Position numbers and translations under genes: made by a program
Origin: Nautilus pompilius
Lineage: Eukaryota > Mollusca > Cephalopoda > Nautilida > Nautilidae
NCBI GenBank assembly: GCA_018389105.1
Contig: JACATO010000987.1
Span: 176,603 to 240,602, forward strand
Reading direction: 5' to 3'
DNA length: 64,000 nt
Part shown: positions 15,201 through 30,200 of the stretch, piece by piece
How the letters are laid out: the number at the start of each line of letters is the position of its first letter
How positions within the stretch are numbered: the first letter of the stretch is position 1
Notes under the pieces: model-generated
The model's database searches: none
What the model was told of the DNA's origin: nothing
The model's input: only the letters and a program-made list of their open reading frames with translations

Positions 15201-18200
15201 GTGTGTTTTGGTTCTGCTCATGAAGGCTACAACCTACAAAGAAGTTACCATGATCTTATCAAAAAACAGAATTCGAAGAGAAGTGAAAAGAAAACTTTTT
15301 TTTTTAAAAAATCAGCAAATATCCAGTGATAAAGATAGCGTTTCCATTTTAACTCACCTGTTGAAGCTTTGCCTTAGCCAGTTCCTCCACTGTTGTACCC
15401 TTTGAGAACTCAAATGTTGGTGCTGCATTATTTGGGTAATTGTCTGGGAATGTTATGAATAAACGCACCTCTTGTCGGCCACTAGTTGCTCGAACTGTAC
15501 AGGTCCTACTCTCTGCATCCATCTGAACAAATTCAATTACTTTATTAATTACTCTCATCGCACCAATAAGACGTTGGTAAATTTCTTTTTCTCCTCTGCA
15601 CCAACACTCAACCACAAACTGCAAATTTTCCATGAATAAATTACAATTTCACCTGCTAACTAAGTATGATTATTTACTTTTGATGGCCCTGCATTAACTA
15701 CTTTGTAGAGAAAGATAAAGAACCTTCTCATTTTCGAGCCTCATGATGTCTGATTTAAAAGTTTAAATAGGCCTTCTAAGTCATGGATCTAATTTGGTAA
15801 AAGTGTAAATGCTTTTCCCAAACAGTATACATCAAAGAGGAATTTCCAAGCTGTTTTATTGTTAATTTACCATCTCAACATCCACTTTAGGAATGTCCCT
15901 GTTAACTAGAGAAAACTCCTGCAGCAGAGTCTGTGGTTTAAACAGGGAGACAAACACTGGCTCCTCTCTCCCTGTTAATGGCTCTACAGTTTTGTTCTCT
16001 TTGGGCTTTGATTCATCTCGAGTTAATGCTTCATCCATTAATTCTGGCTCATCAACGCTGTCCAGCACATCATGACCACAGAGCTTGAAAAATAAAGATG
16101 GGGAAGAGAGAGAGATAAGTTATAGAAATAAAACCTGGCTTGATTAGATATATAAAAGAACTGGAGAGATCAATAGTGATCTATTCTGCCTATATTTTCA
16201 GCTTATCATCTTCCCTGAAAGTAAATCTTTCACTCCATACATCGGCTTAAATGAAATACCTGTTTTTGGTTTCTAAAACTTTGTTCTGAACTAGCCATTA
16301 CTTGTAAAATTACACTGCATTAATGGGCAGCTCATCTACAGAAATCTCTAGGTTATGGAAACATAAAAATCATCTTCTAACCTTTCTTTTACATATTTTT
16401 TCACTAATTTTATTTAAGGGGAAGAAACAGAATACACACACTTTGAGAATACATCAAAATACATTTTTTCCACTTTCCTCTGTTTCATGAAAATGTTGAA
16501 CAGGTCCCTATTATAGTGGGCCCCCCCACTCAGTTTTGTTTGCAGATTGTGATATCAGAATTTCGACATAAGCATGTAGTAAACAAAAGAATGCAATTTC
16601 AGCTATCTACAAAGCGACAACATTATGTTATACAACCACCCACCATTACTTTAAACCATCTCTTGGAAGAATCTGAAACTTACCTGTTGCAGTTGTGGAT
16701 CGATTTTCCAGATCCTCAAACTTTGGTCCTTGGACCATGTTACTAACTGATAATCTTTACAACCTGAAGAACATTTAAATAGTAAACTTGTTCAACTGCT
16801 CATCATAAACAACTGGCTTTTGCTCACTTCAGCTGCATGAATCGTCACCACCCTCTCAAGGTAAGTAATGTATATCATTGTTAGAAATTTCATAAATTAA
16901 AAAAATACAAATTTACAAAAGGCAGTATATTCAAGCACAAGAATAGGAAAAATTCTTGCGCTTAAAGTCAGAGTGATCTCTACCAAAGAAACAAGCAAAG
17001 TAGAATAAAATAATGACTTTCATCGTCAGATAATAGGCAATGTAGACTGTTTGGCACAGAAATGTTCCAATGTAATCTGCACCGTTCTTAAGACCACCCA
17101 GTAATATAACCTACCAATGTTCCATCAGTATAATAGTAATACTGCTCAAAACATTTCTGCTTCTTCCAGTCCGTTCACCCACGCCCAGTAAAAGCCGCAT
17201 AACACTGAACTCCCATAGCCCCATCTTGCTTGTGCTTGTATCAACGAGTTTTTTCTTCTCTTGTTTTTTTTAATGTTCAAACAAAATTTGATGAAAGCCA
17301 AGATTAAGCTAAGTATCTTTTTCTTTTTTTTTTTTACTGGAAAAACAAAAACAACAAACATTCCCATCCACCAAGAGAGGGCTCTGCCTGCCTTACTGTT
17401 CTTTTTCTCTATGGCAGTAACTTAGCTGCCTGTCCCCTTTAAAATGCTGTCAGGCAGGACAACTTGCACCAAGCTGCAATCTTGACCAAAGAGAATCCAC
17501 AAGTTAGCTCTGCTGAACAAAGCTGGTCAGTCACGCTGACAATCATCTGCTGAACCCCTGAGCGCATCAAATCCAACAGACTATAATTCAAAAAGAATAT
17601 AAATGAAGTCGTCATGTGACTACAACTAAACAGTGGGAATCTTGCTCATTGTGCTTATTAACTTGTTCTACAAACAAACAAGAACTAAAAAGCTTCACAT
17701 ATTTAATGCAGATTTAGCAATGTGTCCTAACCCTAACCAACCCAGTGCTACTTTGAAAAGTTTTTTTCTAATAAAGGTAGTAATTTATTACTCTCTGAGA
17801 CAGGAGTCCTCTTTCTTTCTCTCTCTCTCTCTCTTTCACAATAGATAACATGCTATTTTGTGTGCCATCAATTATTGGTACAAGAGAAAAAAACAGAAGG
17901 ATATTTATTGTATGTGGCATAGCGAAGTGGTGAACCTTATTGATTTCTGGTATCAGTAGTTCTTACACTGATAGTCTTTTTAAATTCTCATGAAAATGAA
18001 TGACTGTCGTCAGTGCAGACTTCTCTTGTTGTTTTGAAATCAATTTCTGAAGGAACACTACAAGTTCTCTTCAAGCACAGCTGAAAAATGACTGACCTTC
18101 TGATTGTTTTCTCCAGTGGAAGTCCAGAACCACATCGGTATGGCCAACAAACGTATGAACGGGCTGTTTTAAGGTGCTGATGTTCCAGAGGTACAAGAAT

Positions 18201-21200
18201 GTCTCCCTTCTCAGCTGTGGAACAACCACTGTCACCAGTCCATGTCCAAATGGCTGTCAAGATTTCAAAACGTCTAAAAACACAGTCCCCATGTGTGATA
18301 CCATCTACTCCAGAGCTAACACCACATGCAGTAATGAAAGATAATAATCTAGATAATTATGAGTGCTCTTTCTTGTCAGAGTATTTTATGAAAATGGCAG
18401 TAAGAGAAAGTGACTGAGAGAAACCGCGAATTTAATTGTAAGAGTTTACAAACATACTAAACTCTACACACAGCAGTGCATGGCCAAAATTTATGAATCA
18501 CCTACAATAATATTTTTTTGTACAAATGCAACTACAGTATGAATGATGCAAATTTAAAGCACTGTTTCTGATTTATCATACATGCACCTAGTCAAAACAG
18601 TATTAAAATTGGGCCTTTATTGAAGTTTACTACTCTACAGATGAACTCCAAAAGAAATTGCTACATTAAGAAATTTAGTACAGAGACCACTTGAATATCA
18701 AAACAAGACTTAATTTGCTTCTCTATGATGAAAATGCATTTGTACCTTGTAACCCAGACACTGAACATTAACTTTTTTTTAAACATAAGTTAATGCAATA
18801 ATTTAAGCCACCTTTGTATATGATTTTCTTTCTTATGTAAATTTAAATAGTCTATTTTACAAATAAATATAGAATGTTTAGATTGTTAAAAAACAACAAC
18901 AAATAGAAGGGTGGCCAACAGAAAACTTACTGTGTATCTGGCTTTCCAAACAGGAGATCCAGAGGTAAGTAATTCTTCATGCCGTTTCAAGCAGTTTATA
19001 TCCCAAAACTAAAACAAAATTAATACGGGTTAGATAGAGCCACAAGATAAAGAGAGAGAATGAGAGCGAGCATTTTAACATAAAATCACCTTATAAAATG
19101 TAAAAGCAGATGAAGCTGCTAATACAGGGATCACAAAAGGTTAAGCATGAAGAAAAACATCAAACAAGATAAAATCACAAAAAAAAAGAAGTCGCAGCTT
19201 CTATACCAAAATGCAGTTGTATTCAGAATGATCAATTCAAAATGAAGCATAATCAACTGAAGATACTGTTTTTTGGCCATGTTTTAGATTTTTTTTCCTT
19301 CATCAAAAGAAAGGTAAGCAAACTTTTGTTCCCAAGCTTCAGCAATCTGTATTCAGGTACACAATAAGCAAATGTTGTCTTGATCAATGCACATCAGACC
19401 TGATGTAAAGCACATTACCTTCACTGTACAATCCTGACTGGATGTTGCCAGTCGGAATTCAGAAAATGGAGACCAGTCCAGTCCATATATCTTGGAGAGA
19501 TGGGCAGCTATGTAGTGAATTGGCTTGTTTCCTTTCTGCGTTTGGAAATAGTATAAATAAATGAAAGCGTAACAGTCTTCCTCTTTACAGAAAAATAAAT
19601 AGTTATTTAAAAAAAATCACATAAACGCCATATACACAACTTCATCAAACAAACAAACAAACAAATGAATTCTCTGAGGATGAGCCAAATATCAACTTGC
19701 TAAACTCTGAGAGAAGGATTGTAATAAATTTGTTTGTAAGTGGCTATTAAAATACTGATATTATTCAACAAATGCATGCAGGGAAAAAGAAAAAAAATGC
19801 ATGTCACCACTGACTGTCTCAATGACACAACACAAACATTAGATTCCAACAAAACTCTCAAGCTGACACATTCAGGAGTTTTGACGACTTCAGAACAGCT
19901 ACTCTGTTAAAAATGGCAATTTTTCTGGAGGAGAGTTTGGCTTCCATTTTCGAAAATGTCCAAATAGCACATCTTATAAACAGTGAGCCAAATTTTATCC
20001 AAATTTCCAGATAGACTACCCAGATTTAGAGAGAAAGTATGTACAATGACAGCATTCAGCCTCTTGTTCAAATCACATTATTCACACACAACTTACCCTT
20101 GAGTCCCAGACCCTAACATCACCTTCATGGGTGGTGGCAAACATGTTATTAGTGACTTTGTTCCACTGCACCTGAGAAGCACCGGCTATAAAAAAAAAGA
20201 ACAACAACAACAAAGAATTCTTAAAAGCAAGTGAAAACCCAGGGCTGCAACTGTATGACCATTGTTCAGCTACCACTAGTCAGCAGTTGCTGAATGCAGA
20301 CAGATGATGATCTGCGGGGAAGGAGGGCAAAAAAAACCAGTAAACTAAAAATGTCTGAGACACAGAAGATGTTCAATAAGAATGTTTTTAATTTAGAGAA
20401 ATATGGACGTGTGGAGCATGCAGTTGTCACTTAGAAAATGACCCCTTTTTATGTTGGGTAAGAGATGAGCTGAACATCAGCGCATAGCCAGAAATCATCA
20501 GTAGGCGGGAACCACGGTGTTTGGCCAATGTCAGCAATAGGACAAATCTCGAAATTTCTGTTTTTGTTTCCATTTTGGAAGAAAAAGCTTTTTTGGCGAA
20601 AAATATACGAGTCCCGGAACTCTGGGCAATCTCAATTTTCTCACAGATCCGAGAATAACATGGGTGGTGCCGATATTACAACGACAAGATGAAAACCCGG
20701 CCCGAATACTACTGACAGTGATGCTATTTCGGCTGGGTTTTCGTCTGAAGGTCCCTAGTAGATTTTCGATGAATAAACCAAAATGTTACTTACCAACAGT
20801 TTGGAAAGAACCAACTGGTTTCTTTGGATCTCTGCAAACAGCAAGAAATAAATAAAACCAAAACTGCAAAGAATATTTTTTTTTTGCAATAAAAATAAGT
20901 TATAGATTCAAATGTAAAATTTAACAATAGAAATGTATAGAACTCTTGCTCAGTGAATTACATTAGATTCTTCCATCCATAAAGGATATTTTTTTTATCA
21001 TTTTAAGAGTCAATACAATTTTAGTTACAACAGAAACAACAAGCATCTTTTGAAAATTTTATTAAAAGATTAATAATTTTGAAATTTTACCAAACGAACT
21101 GGTTTTGTCTGGTTTTCTTTTAAAGAAAACTTAAGACTTTATGGCATTTAGCACAGCAGAAATATTTCTGAATATGTTAACCAATCAATGGTAACAGTAG

Positions 21201-24200
21201 CTTTGATGAATTTAATTATGAATCTTGAATAAGCTAGTGTTTTTGTTTCTATAAAGAAAGTATCAATTTTAATTGTTTCTTTTTTTTAAAAAAGTGCAAT
21301 GGATAATGTATTTAATCCTCTCTTCATCTGTCATACAAAGTAAGTGCTTATCAATGTAGTTCCAAAATCTTCAGGCAGAATTCAAGCAACAATCGCTACT
21401 GTATAGTGCACAAGAGAGTATGTACTGTAGTAATCAACATGAATCCCGTAAATTTTCCAAAAGGATTCACACTGTAACAATCCACAAACATTCTTTATGC
21501 TGCATAGACATGCTGGCAGCAACAGAGCAGCTAGCAATGAACTTCACTGTATGATGGTGTATCTATCAATTGTACAACACCCACCTACAGAGAAGTAATG
21601 GGTAATGACTAAAAGGAAGAGTCTTTATCAATACTGGCAAAATGCAAGTCCATCTAACATTGACTAGAACTCACCATGGTTAAAAGCATTCCTTTAATTA
21701 TTCATTCATAAGAATTCAGATAATCCACTAACATCTACAAATACTTGTCATCCCATTCAAATGCATGCATGGAGAAAGAGCAAAATGAGAAGACAGGGGT
21801 GCATACATAACATATACTTCCTTATATTTGCTTGTTCTGAACAATTCTTTAATTAACTAAACCTGAATCTAAATGAACTGAACATGTACAACTCTTTTGT
21901 TCATTTTAAACAGCACAAATGAAACAAAATGTGTGCATGTACAACATTGTTTCCATGACAGATGATATAACTACATGATTTTATAAATCTACAGCCGTTT
22001 TTTTTATTTACCATAAAATTATTACTACAAGTATTCAGATTACAGCCATATCCAGCTGGAGTTGTGTACTGATATTCAGGCAACCGTAGTTTTAGTACTT
22101 TGAAGTTCTGATTAATGCAGAAATACATCACAGAGGTTTGACCATAGCATTTTGTTATCTAAGCGGCCTTGCAAAGCTTCCTCGTGTACCTACCTCACAT
22201 CCCACAAGTACGTGTATGAATCCACAGAACATGAAGCCAAAACATTAACATCAAAAGGAGACCAGTCCAGATCACTAAAAAAAAAAAAATTAATTAACAT
22301 AAATTAATACAGGATTGAAAAAAAAAAAGAGTTTCTTTTTGATGTCAGGGTTAGTCCATAGTCCAAAATGTTGGCATTAATTACTGATGCATAGTTGGTG
22401 TTAAAAGTTTGTATTTACCAGCTTTCAGTAAAAGAATCTATTTAAGAAATCATATTATTTGTAAAGCAAGACAGCAAACAAACTCCAATATCTTTAAGAA
22501 AGACAAACAGAGCATACAGAGTGGTGCTGAAGCAGACAGAATTTTTGCAGAATATCAGACTCAAGTTTCACAAGTTGTAATCAGTTTAAAAGCACAAGTT
22601 GCCTGTGACAGAAATTTCCAATAGGTGGTGCTAATGTTAAAAAAAACAAAACGTTTATTACAAATTTTTTTAATTTATCCCAATTAAAATGACTCCTCCT
22701 GCCAGTAACACAAACATTTGAAACCTTTCCTATTACGTATCTGTCAAACTCTACCGATAATACTGAGCTTTAATTTTCTTTATTAGTCTTCAAATTTTTA
22801 TTTATTCTTGATGCTGGCTGACAAGTAAACAGACCAAAATTTAACAATAATGTAGAACCAGCTGAGAAAGACTTTTGAAAGGCAAATTTACAATGTAAGT
22901 GCAATTTGGATAATTACCATTGGAAATAATTGAGGAAACAGAGAAAAACTCAGTATACAATGCAAATAAGATATGATGGAATAGCATCTCATGTGTAAAA
23001 AAGAAAATAGTCCTTAGTAGTAGTGTGTTTATATAGTACACTGCAGCAAACAGAAAGCACCATACGTGTAGCTTAGTAAATGTGTGAACACTATGACTCC
23101 TGAGGAAATATCATATGCAAACATAAAAAAATTTAGGTTTTAGCTAGTGAAGGCTACTCCATGAGACAGATTGGAGCCCAACCTCACGTTTCAGAAAGAG
23201 CTGTATGCAAGGATACACGAAAATGGTACTGTTGACAACAGACACGGTTCAGAGAAAAAAGTCCAACTCTCAAAAAGTGATGTCAGGGTTAGGGTAAGTT
23301 CTCTGTATGATAAATGAGCCAATGGAAATACTGTGAATGATCTAGCTGCAAGCATGAGTGCTAATGTTCCTTCAAGAACAGTAAGATACACATCAGCACG
23401 ATGTAGTCTCCGTGGATGTGTAGCTGCTCAAAACCTTTGCAGAAGAAAGGCAAACAAATGGCAGGGCTGAAATGAGCAACAAAAGTGAAACAGTAAGAAT
23501 GACCAAACCTGGCAAAAGGTGTGCTTTACGTATGAGTCCAACTCTGAACTGTTTGGTGATAACCAATGGCGGTCTGTTTGAAGGTGGGCCATAGAGTGGT
23601 ATAATAGTCGGTGTGCAACAGCTGCAGTAAAGCATGGAGGTGGATGCGTATCAGCCAAGGTTGTTAAGGCAGGTTCTCTTCCATTGTGTCATTCCTTCAC
23701 AAAGACATTTTGTTGGGCAGGGATTCAAGGATTCAAGACGGTGACTATAAGCACACAGCCAACGTAGTGACAAACTATACGGACTGTAAAGAAGCTGATG
23801 TAGCACTCGCAAAAGATGTCTTGGCCTGCACAAGGTCCTGATATGAACATCACTGAACCTACAGGATATTTAAAACAACATTCCACAGTCATACATGAAC
23901 AACCTGTATGGGAGCATGAAAACAAGGTGGCCATGCTCTCTGTATAAGGCGAAGGGCTCACATGCAAAATACTTATGTATTATGTGCATCTCTCAGTTGC
24001 AACTACTCATTATTCATGCACATCCTGTGCGCGCGTTTCCATAATTATTTCCAATACTGTATACATGAAGCATATAAATCCCAATATAAGAAAATGAAGA
24101 TATAAATAACTGTACTCTTTTTGTATTAAGAACTATTTATAATGATATTTAGATAATAAATAAGCTAACTAAACTGATAGTGTTTGTCAAAATCAACAGA

Positions 24201-27200
24201 CAGCATTTAAGAATAGATGAACTAAATAAAGCATTTTAAAATTCCGGTAGTCATAAATCTAAACTTAATATAAAAAAATTTCCAAAATTTTACACAATTC
24301 ATTTTATCATTTAACATAATAGATGTAAAAGTGTATTTTCAAAGTTTTGTTGCACAAATCTTTTTCATAAAAATATCCTTTATACTTGATAAATTATTTT
24401 ACTGAGAAGTCAACAATTATGGCTGCAGTGTGTGTGTGTGTATGTACATGCAGGTAAGACAAGTTAATTTAATTAAAATTCATCTGTAGATTTTACTAAC
24501 TCACCTGACCACTCTAGAATGAGCTCTCATGGAGGACTTACGATCCCCATGACTTTCAGCCCAGGAATACAAATCCACCCTTTGACTACACTACAAAGAG
24601 ACATAAACAAACAAATTACTTTGATAATAAATAAAGTATTGAATTCTCAAGTTCACAATGCTCTCTGTGTTTCACAATCTGTTCATAACATCCTATATAA
24701 GTTTACAGAATGTCAAACCTATGAAGTCACAACAGTTAATTCTATCTATCAACTATCACAATAGAGTCCATATCAAGTAAGTAATTCTGTACACTGGTTG
24801 TGTATTGCATATGGAAAGAAAGAAATTTCAAAGTCTGATCCACAAAAGGAAAATGAATGAAAAGAAAGAGTTAATGATGGAAAAGTAAACACTTCAGCTG
24901 TATTGCTGAACTTAGAATAAACAAATTATTTTTTTAAAATCTACATTGATTAGATCTTCAATAAATAGTATGCAGTGAATTCGTCTTTCTCTCTCACCTT
25001 CCAAACAAGACTCTCTTGACAGCTTGTGTAAACTCTTGACAATAGTTTATTTTCTAATAGGTATTAGTCAAATGTTTGTTCTGTCAGTTTTTCCTATCTT
25101 GTGTACAAGAATACTGTTAAGTGCACTGGTACATGGAGTGCTAAACCCAGCTTCAGCAAGAGAAGATAATGTCCATTTTTGGAGCATGATGCACATTACC
25201 CTGATAGCAGTTCAATGTTACACAGGTAATCAATCTTTCTCAATAAAGCTAAAGGCCAGCACCAAATATTTGACTGCATGGGTAAGACATCATCTTTAAT
25301 GTCCCAATTTTTAGATGAGTTTATTTAATTGAACAAGACTACAATAAATTACAAAATATTATATAATAGTAGTAGAAAAAAAGAGGAGAATATCCAATAA
25401 CAAGTCTAAGTCCTTTCTCTCACTATATATTTCTTAACAATCTTCTCACATAAACATGAGACAAGGCATTACAATGGTTAACTCAGGGGGTCAATTTTAT
25501 AAACTGGCACTTGGTCCAAAAATGAGGCCTTAATTTTGTTTTCTAGTGTTTTTCATATTAATATGTAAATGTTACTTGGGGACTCATTTATAATTTTAAA
25601 AAAATTTACTAAAATAAGTTTAATGTGTGGCCATATTTTCAAATAAATCAAGATTCTTTTGTATTTTAAAATTATTCTGAAGTGACAAATATATCTACAC
25701 TATTTTAGCCAGCCAGCGTGATGTCTTTATGGCAAATTTAGAGTGGCTGAATATAGTTATTTTTATAAAACATTACATTTGTAGGCTTCTCATAACCCTG
25801 ATAGTGTAAAGTTTGGTAAGCGTGATCTCCACAATGAACAACAAAAGTATTTTTTTTTGAGGAAAGCCAATATACTTCAATAGAAATAGGCAAATTCAGT
25901 TAAAAAGATGGTATATGTTCAAGACTGTCTCATAAACAGTTCAATACTTTATCTTGTGTGCCAGTGAGCAGTGGGAGAAACTCACACTTGACAGCCTTCA
26001 CTCTGGTGTGAGCTGGCGGTTTTGTAAATAAAATGGTGATAACTGAAAGATGTGCTGTTCATCTTGATGACTTAAACCAAATAAAAATCCTAGTGATTCA
26101 GAGTGAGAGTTCCCAATGACGAAAACACAGCACACTGCCGAGAGAGAGAACGAGAGGGAAGCTGTCTTCAGGGTTGTAGGCATGACATAATTGAGGTAAA
26201 CCTTAGACACCTAACTAGCCAAGAGCTGAGAGAGAACATCTAAAATCAAAGCAGTGTTCCTGCAATCATAAATGGTTGTTTTTAAAAAAATTTTCAGAAA
26301 GTTTATCAAACTCAAGGTTATGTTGTATTTTGTGTGATGGGCTATAAAGATTTTCTTCTTCTTTTTTAAGTGTTAAGAGAAACAGGTAACTACTAGATAT
26401 GCACCCAGGTGATGAACCCTGACCGTTGCAGCATATACAACTTTTTTAGAAATTTTATTTTAAAATCTAACATAACCCCTACCTGCAAGAAAAATTAGAT
26501 AAAGCTTTGTTTACGGAAAAGATTTCCAGGTGCCCAGATCCAAAGTTTATTGCAGACCCCCCTAATATCTAACATAATTATCATGACCAACAATAATACA
26601 AAATCAGTAAAAGTGAGACATGCAAAGGTTCTATAAACTGCTTTTCTATTCAGAATAATATCTCCTTTTGGCTTTTGGGACATTTATGATTCTCCTAAGC
26701 TGCTGAAACTTTATTTTGAAGAGTGCGTCACTCAGTAAACCAAAAAAACCTCATCATCTAAAAGCTACTACTACACTGAAGATGTTCCCCTGTGAGAATT
26801 TAAGGTGGCCTGGGAAGAGCAATTTTTGTTTTTGCTGAAAAGCTTTGAAACTTGTTTGTTTAGTCTGCAGAGCCAATGTAGCAGTGCCTAAAAAATTCAA
26901 TTTAGAAAGGAATTTCGGGCAGATGCATGCAGTTTTCAACAGCAAGAGTTCAGATTCGCTCAGCTCAAAGATTATATTTCAAAAAAAGAAAAAATAACCT
27001 TTCAGGAGAGTCATTTTTCACTAAAAGGTATGAATAAATCAAGTCTATGGTCAAGACATCCTATGAAATTCCTTTGCCAAGGGTAGAAATAGTCGTTTGT
27101 CTTTGGATGAGAGTTGCAACTCTACTGATACTGTGCAGATTAGCAATTTTGTAAGATGTATCAACGAAAATTCTGATATTATTGAAGAGCTTTTGAATTT

Positions 27201-30200
27201 GTGCCAATTAATTACAACTACAGGAAAGGACATTCTTCAAACATCAAAGAGAGTAATTTATAGTAGAGCAAGTTGGGAAGCATTCACACACAACCTGCAA
27301 TAATAGCAAAGAACTTGGTGTGGCTATATTGGAAAAATTTATTTGTTTCATTGTATTAGGTTGTCACCAAACTTTTGTCGGTTTTCTTATCATGTTTATT
27401 TGGGATTCATTTTCTTTTCATGCTTGTGAAGGTGTATGTAGTAGATAAGTTGTATACCGTTTTTTAGCGTGTGCCTTGGCATACATTATGCAAAACCTAC
27501 CTTCTTAAAAATCATAAAATGGATATTTGTTTCAGGGTTCTGAGTGAAGCGTGGATAGAAACGTTTTTTGTACATTTTGCTTCACGAGTTCAAACCAGGC
27601 CACAAAGTGAGTGAGGCAACCGTAACATTAAGCAAGCATGGAGTGGGGATACAGCAAATGAGTGCACAGTACAACAATGGTTTGCAAAGTTTTGATCAGG
27701 AGATGAGAGCCTTGAAGAATATAAGAAACAGCAGCCATTCTTCCAGCTGTGATGACAACCGTCTGAAAGCTTCAGTTGAAGCCGATCCAAGAAAAACATG
27801 CGAGAAATTGCTGGAGAGCTTGACGTAAGCACTGCAACTGTTTCCCAACATCTTGAAGCAATTGGCACAGTGAAAAAGCTTGACAAGTGGGTGCCTCACA
27901 AGTTGAATGAACAACAACAAAATTGTCAATTGGAGATCTGCTCTTCACTTTTCATAAGAAACAAAACCTAGCGAAACTATCACAGCTGAAAGGTACTGTC
28001 ATGAATTAAATGTCATTAATCAGAAACTCTCCCAACGACAGCCGGCAATGGTGAATTAAAGTGGCCCAATCCTGCTCCACAACAATGCTCATCCTCATGT
28101 TGCAAAATGGACTCTTCAGAAACTAAACATTTTGAGATAGAAAGTTCTCACTCACCCAGCCTATTCACCAGACCTTTCTCCCACAGACTATCACCTTTTC
28201 AAACTCCTCAACAGCTTCATCCCTATGAAATCCTTCTCCAACCAAGCAGCAATTGAAGCTTCCTTACAACAGTTTATCCACTCCCAAAATGCAGATTGTT
28301 TTCAAAATGGTATAAATGCATTTGTAACTCGTTGGCAGAAGTGTATTGATTGTAATGGAACTTACTCTGATTAATGAACTTTATGTTCAGTGATGATATG
28401 AAGTCTTATTGTTGTGGTAAAAATCCAACAAAACTTTTGTACCAATCTAATAGTATTCACCAAGAGTCACTGTTTGCAAAAGACCTGAAGTTTTCTTTCA
28501 TAACTGATCTTGTGGTTTGTTGTGTCTACAAGATGCAGCAGAGAATTATCAGGATCTTTGCAGATTATTTTGTAATGATGCCAATTCTGCAGATAAAAAA
28601 TTGTTTCCACATTGCAGCATTCAGTGGTTGCAAAAAAAGAAAAAGCACTAAAATGATTTTGGAGTTTGAAGAAAATAAGTCTCACAATTTTGGAAGAAAA
28701 GAAAGAACTCCTTTAAGCGTGAGAGCTTCTAAAGAACTGATTGTGAGACCTTGCAGTTCTCACTGCTATTACCAGCAATCTCGATGCCCTCAATACACAG
28801 TTGCAAGGGAAGGTGGCCTTCTCCAATGCTCTTTGACTCAATAACATCCTTCAAAGACAAGCTTAAACTTCTCCACAAATTATCTCTGCAGAACCCTGAA
28901 CACTTTTGTCATTTAAGAGAAATGCAACATGAAGGGGCAGATGATAGAGAGAATGTTAAATATGGGAAATATAAAGTAGCCATATCTTCCTTGATAAAAT
29001 CATTCAATACCCGTTTCAATGTCAGAAAGCAATATTACTCATTATTCTGTAAACATGCAAATGGAAATTTTGGAACTGAGGAATCATTCTGGCCTACACA
29101 ACAAATAATTGAACTCAAGTGACTCCTATAAATCCAGATTTAAAAACATTTTAGAACCATGCTTTTAGATGTATCTGCTGTTTTGGAGCCACCTACATCT
29201 GCAAGTGATTTTCCACCATGAATTTCATCAAAAACAAATACCTCTCAAGACTAAATGGTGGGCATATGAATGATCTCCTTTTGTTGGCATTTCCTCAATA
29301 GATGGCTACCAAATGTTGAAAAAATTGTGCAAATGAAAGAAATTTTAAAATCACATTAGTTGTATGCATTTCTTCGTTCATTAAACAGAGTTTTTGACAT
29401 TTGTTTGAATTTTTCCTGGGAAAAAGGTTGGCAACAACTGGCCTAGATCATAACAAAATATGTATTTGCTATTAAATTTGTTAAATATATATTTTTAAAA
29501 GTACAATTGTTTCAATTATATTTATGCTAGTTAACAGATTACATAACCACTAAAACTTAAAATTAGTGGTATACCCAAACTTTTGAGCAGTAATGTGCGT
29601 GCGCGTGCGCATGCGTGTGTGTGAGAATTCCATTTCATATTTCAGCCTGTGTTATAATATAAATGTTCACATTTTTTTAAAACAAACCATTTCTCTTCAT
29701 GATGTAGGAATCAAAAGAACAATTTTTGCAACAAAATAGTCTGCACATTAGAGAGAACAAAAAAAAACAAAGACTAAACGTACAGCCACAGCAAACCAGT
29801 GTGCATGGCAGGCATGTGGGTTCCACTGGACACAGCTTATATCCCATTTACTGTGTCTTGTGATCTTCTTCACATTCTCCGCAGGGTTATCTAACCCTAT
29901 CAGCGTAAGAGCTCGTTTCCTGAGAAATGAAAGACTTGTATTTAATTCTATGGCATATTTTCATTTCAAACTTTTCTCTTAAACAAACAAACGAAAGAAA
30001 GAAAACTAGCATTGAAAAACTATTAACAATTTCACTTTTAATAAAAAAGCAAATGATGTTAGTTTTAGTTACAACAGCATTGGTCACAGTGCACCACAGC
30101 ATTCTGAACTGGGTCTGTTACTAACTTCAGTGTGATGTTAGCATAGTTTAGTTTAGTTCAGTAATTTGAGGAAGGAAGCCATCATGGCTGATGCGAGACT

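Larger units (their letters stand above)
18254..20096 (-). other. WDR59 introns 7-9
   Basis: Three AT-rich introns (18,254-18,930; 19,009-19,418; 19,536-20,096), separated by exons 9 and 8. No gene, transposon or long repeat recognised in any of them. Confidence 0.6.

Noticed and set aside
17725-17745. AACCCTAACC telomere-like string
   Set aside because: Only about two units; too short to be an interstitial telomeric array.
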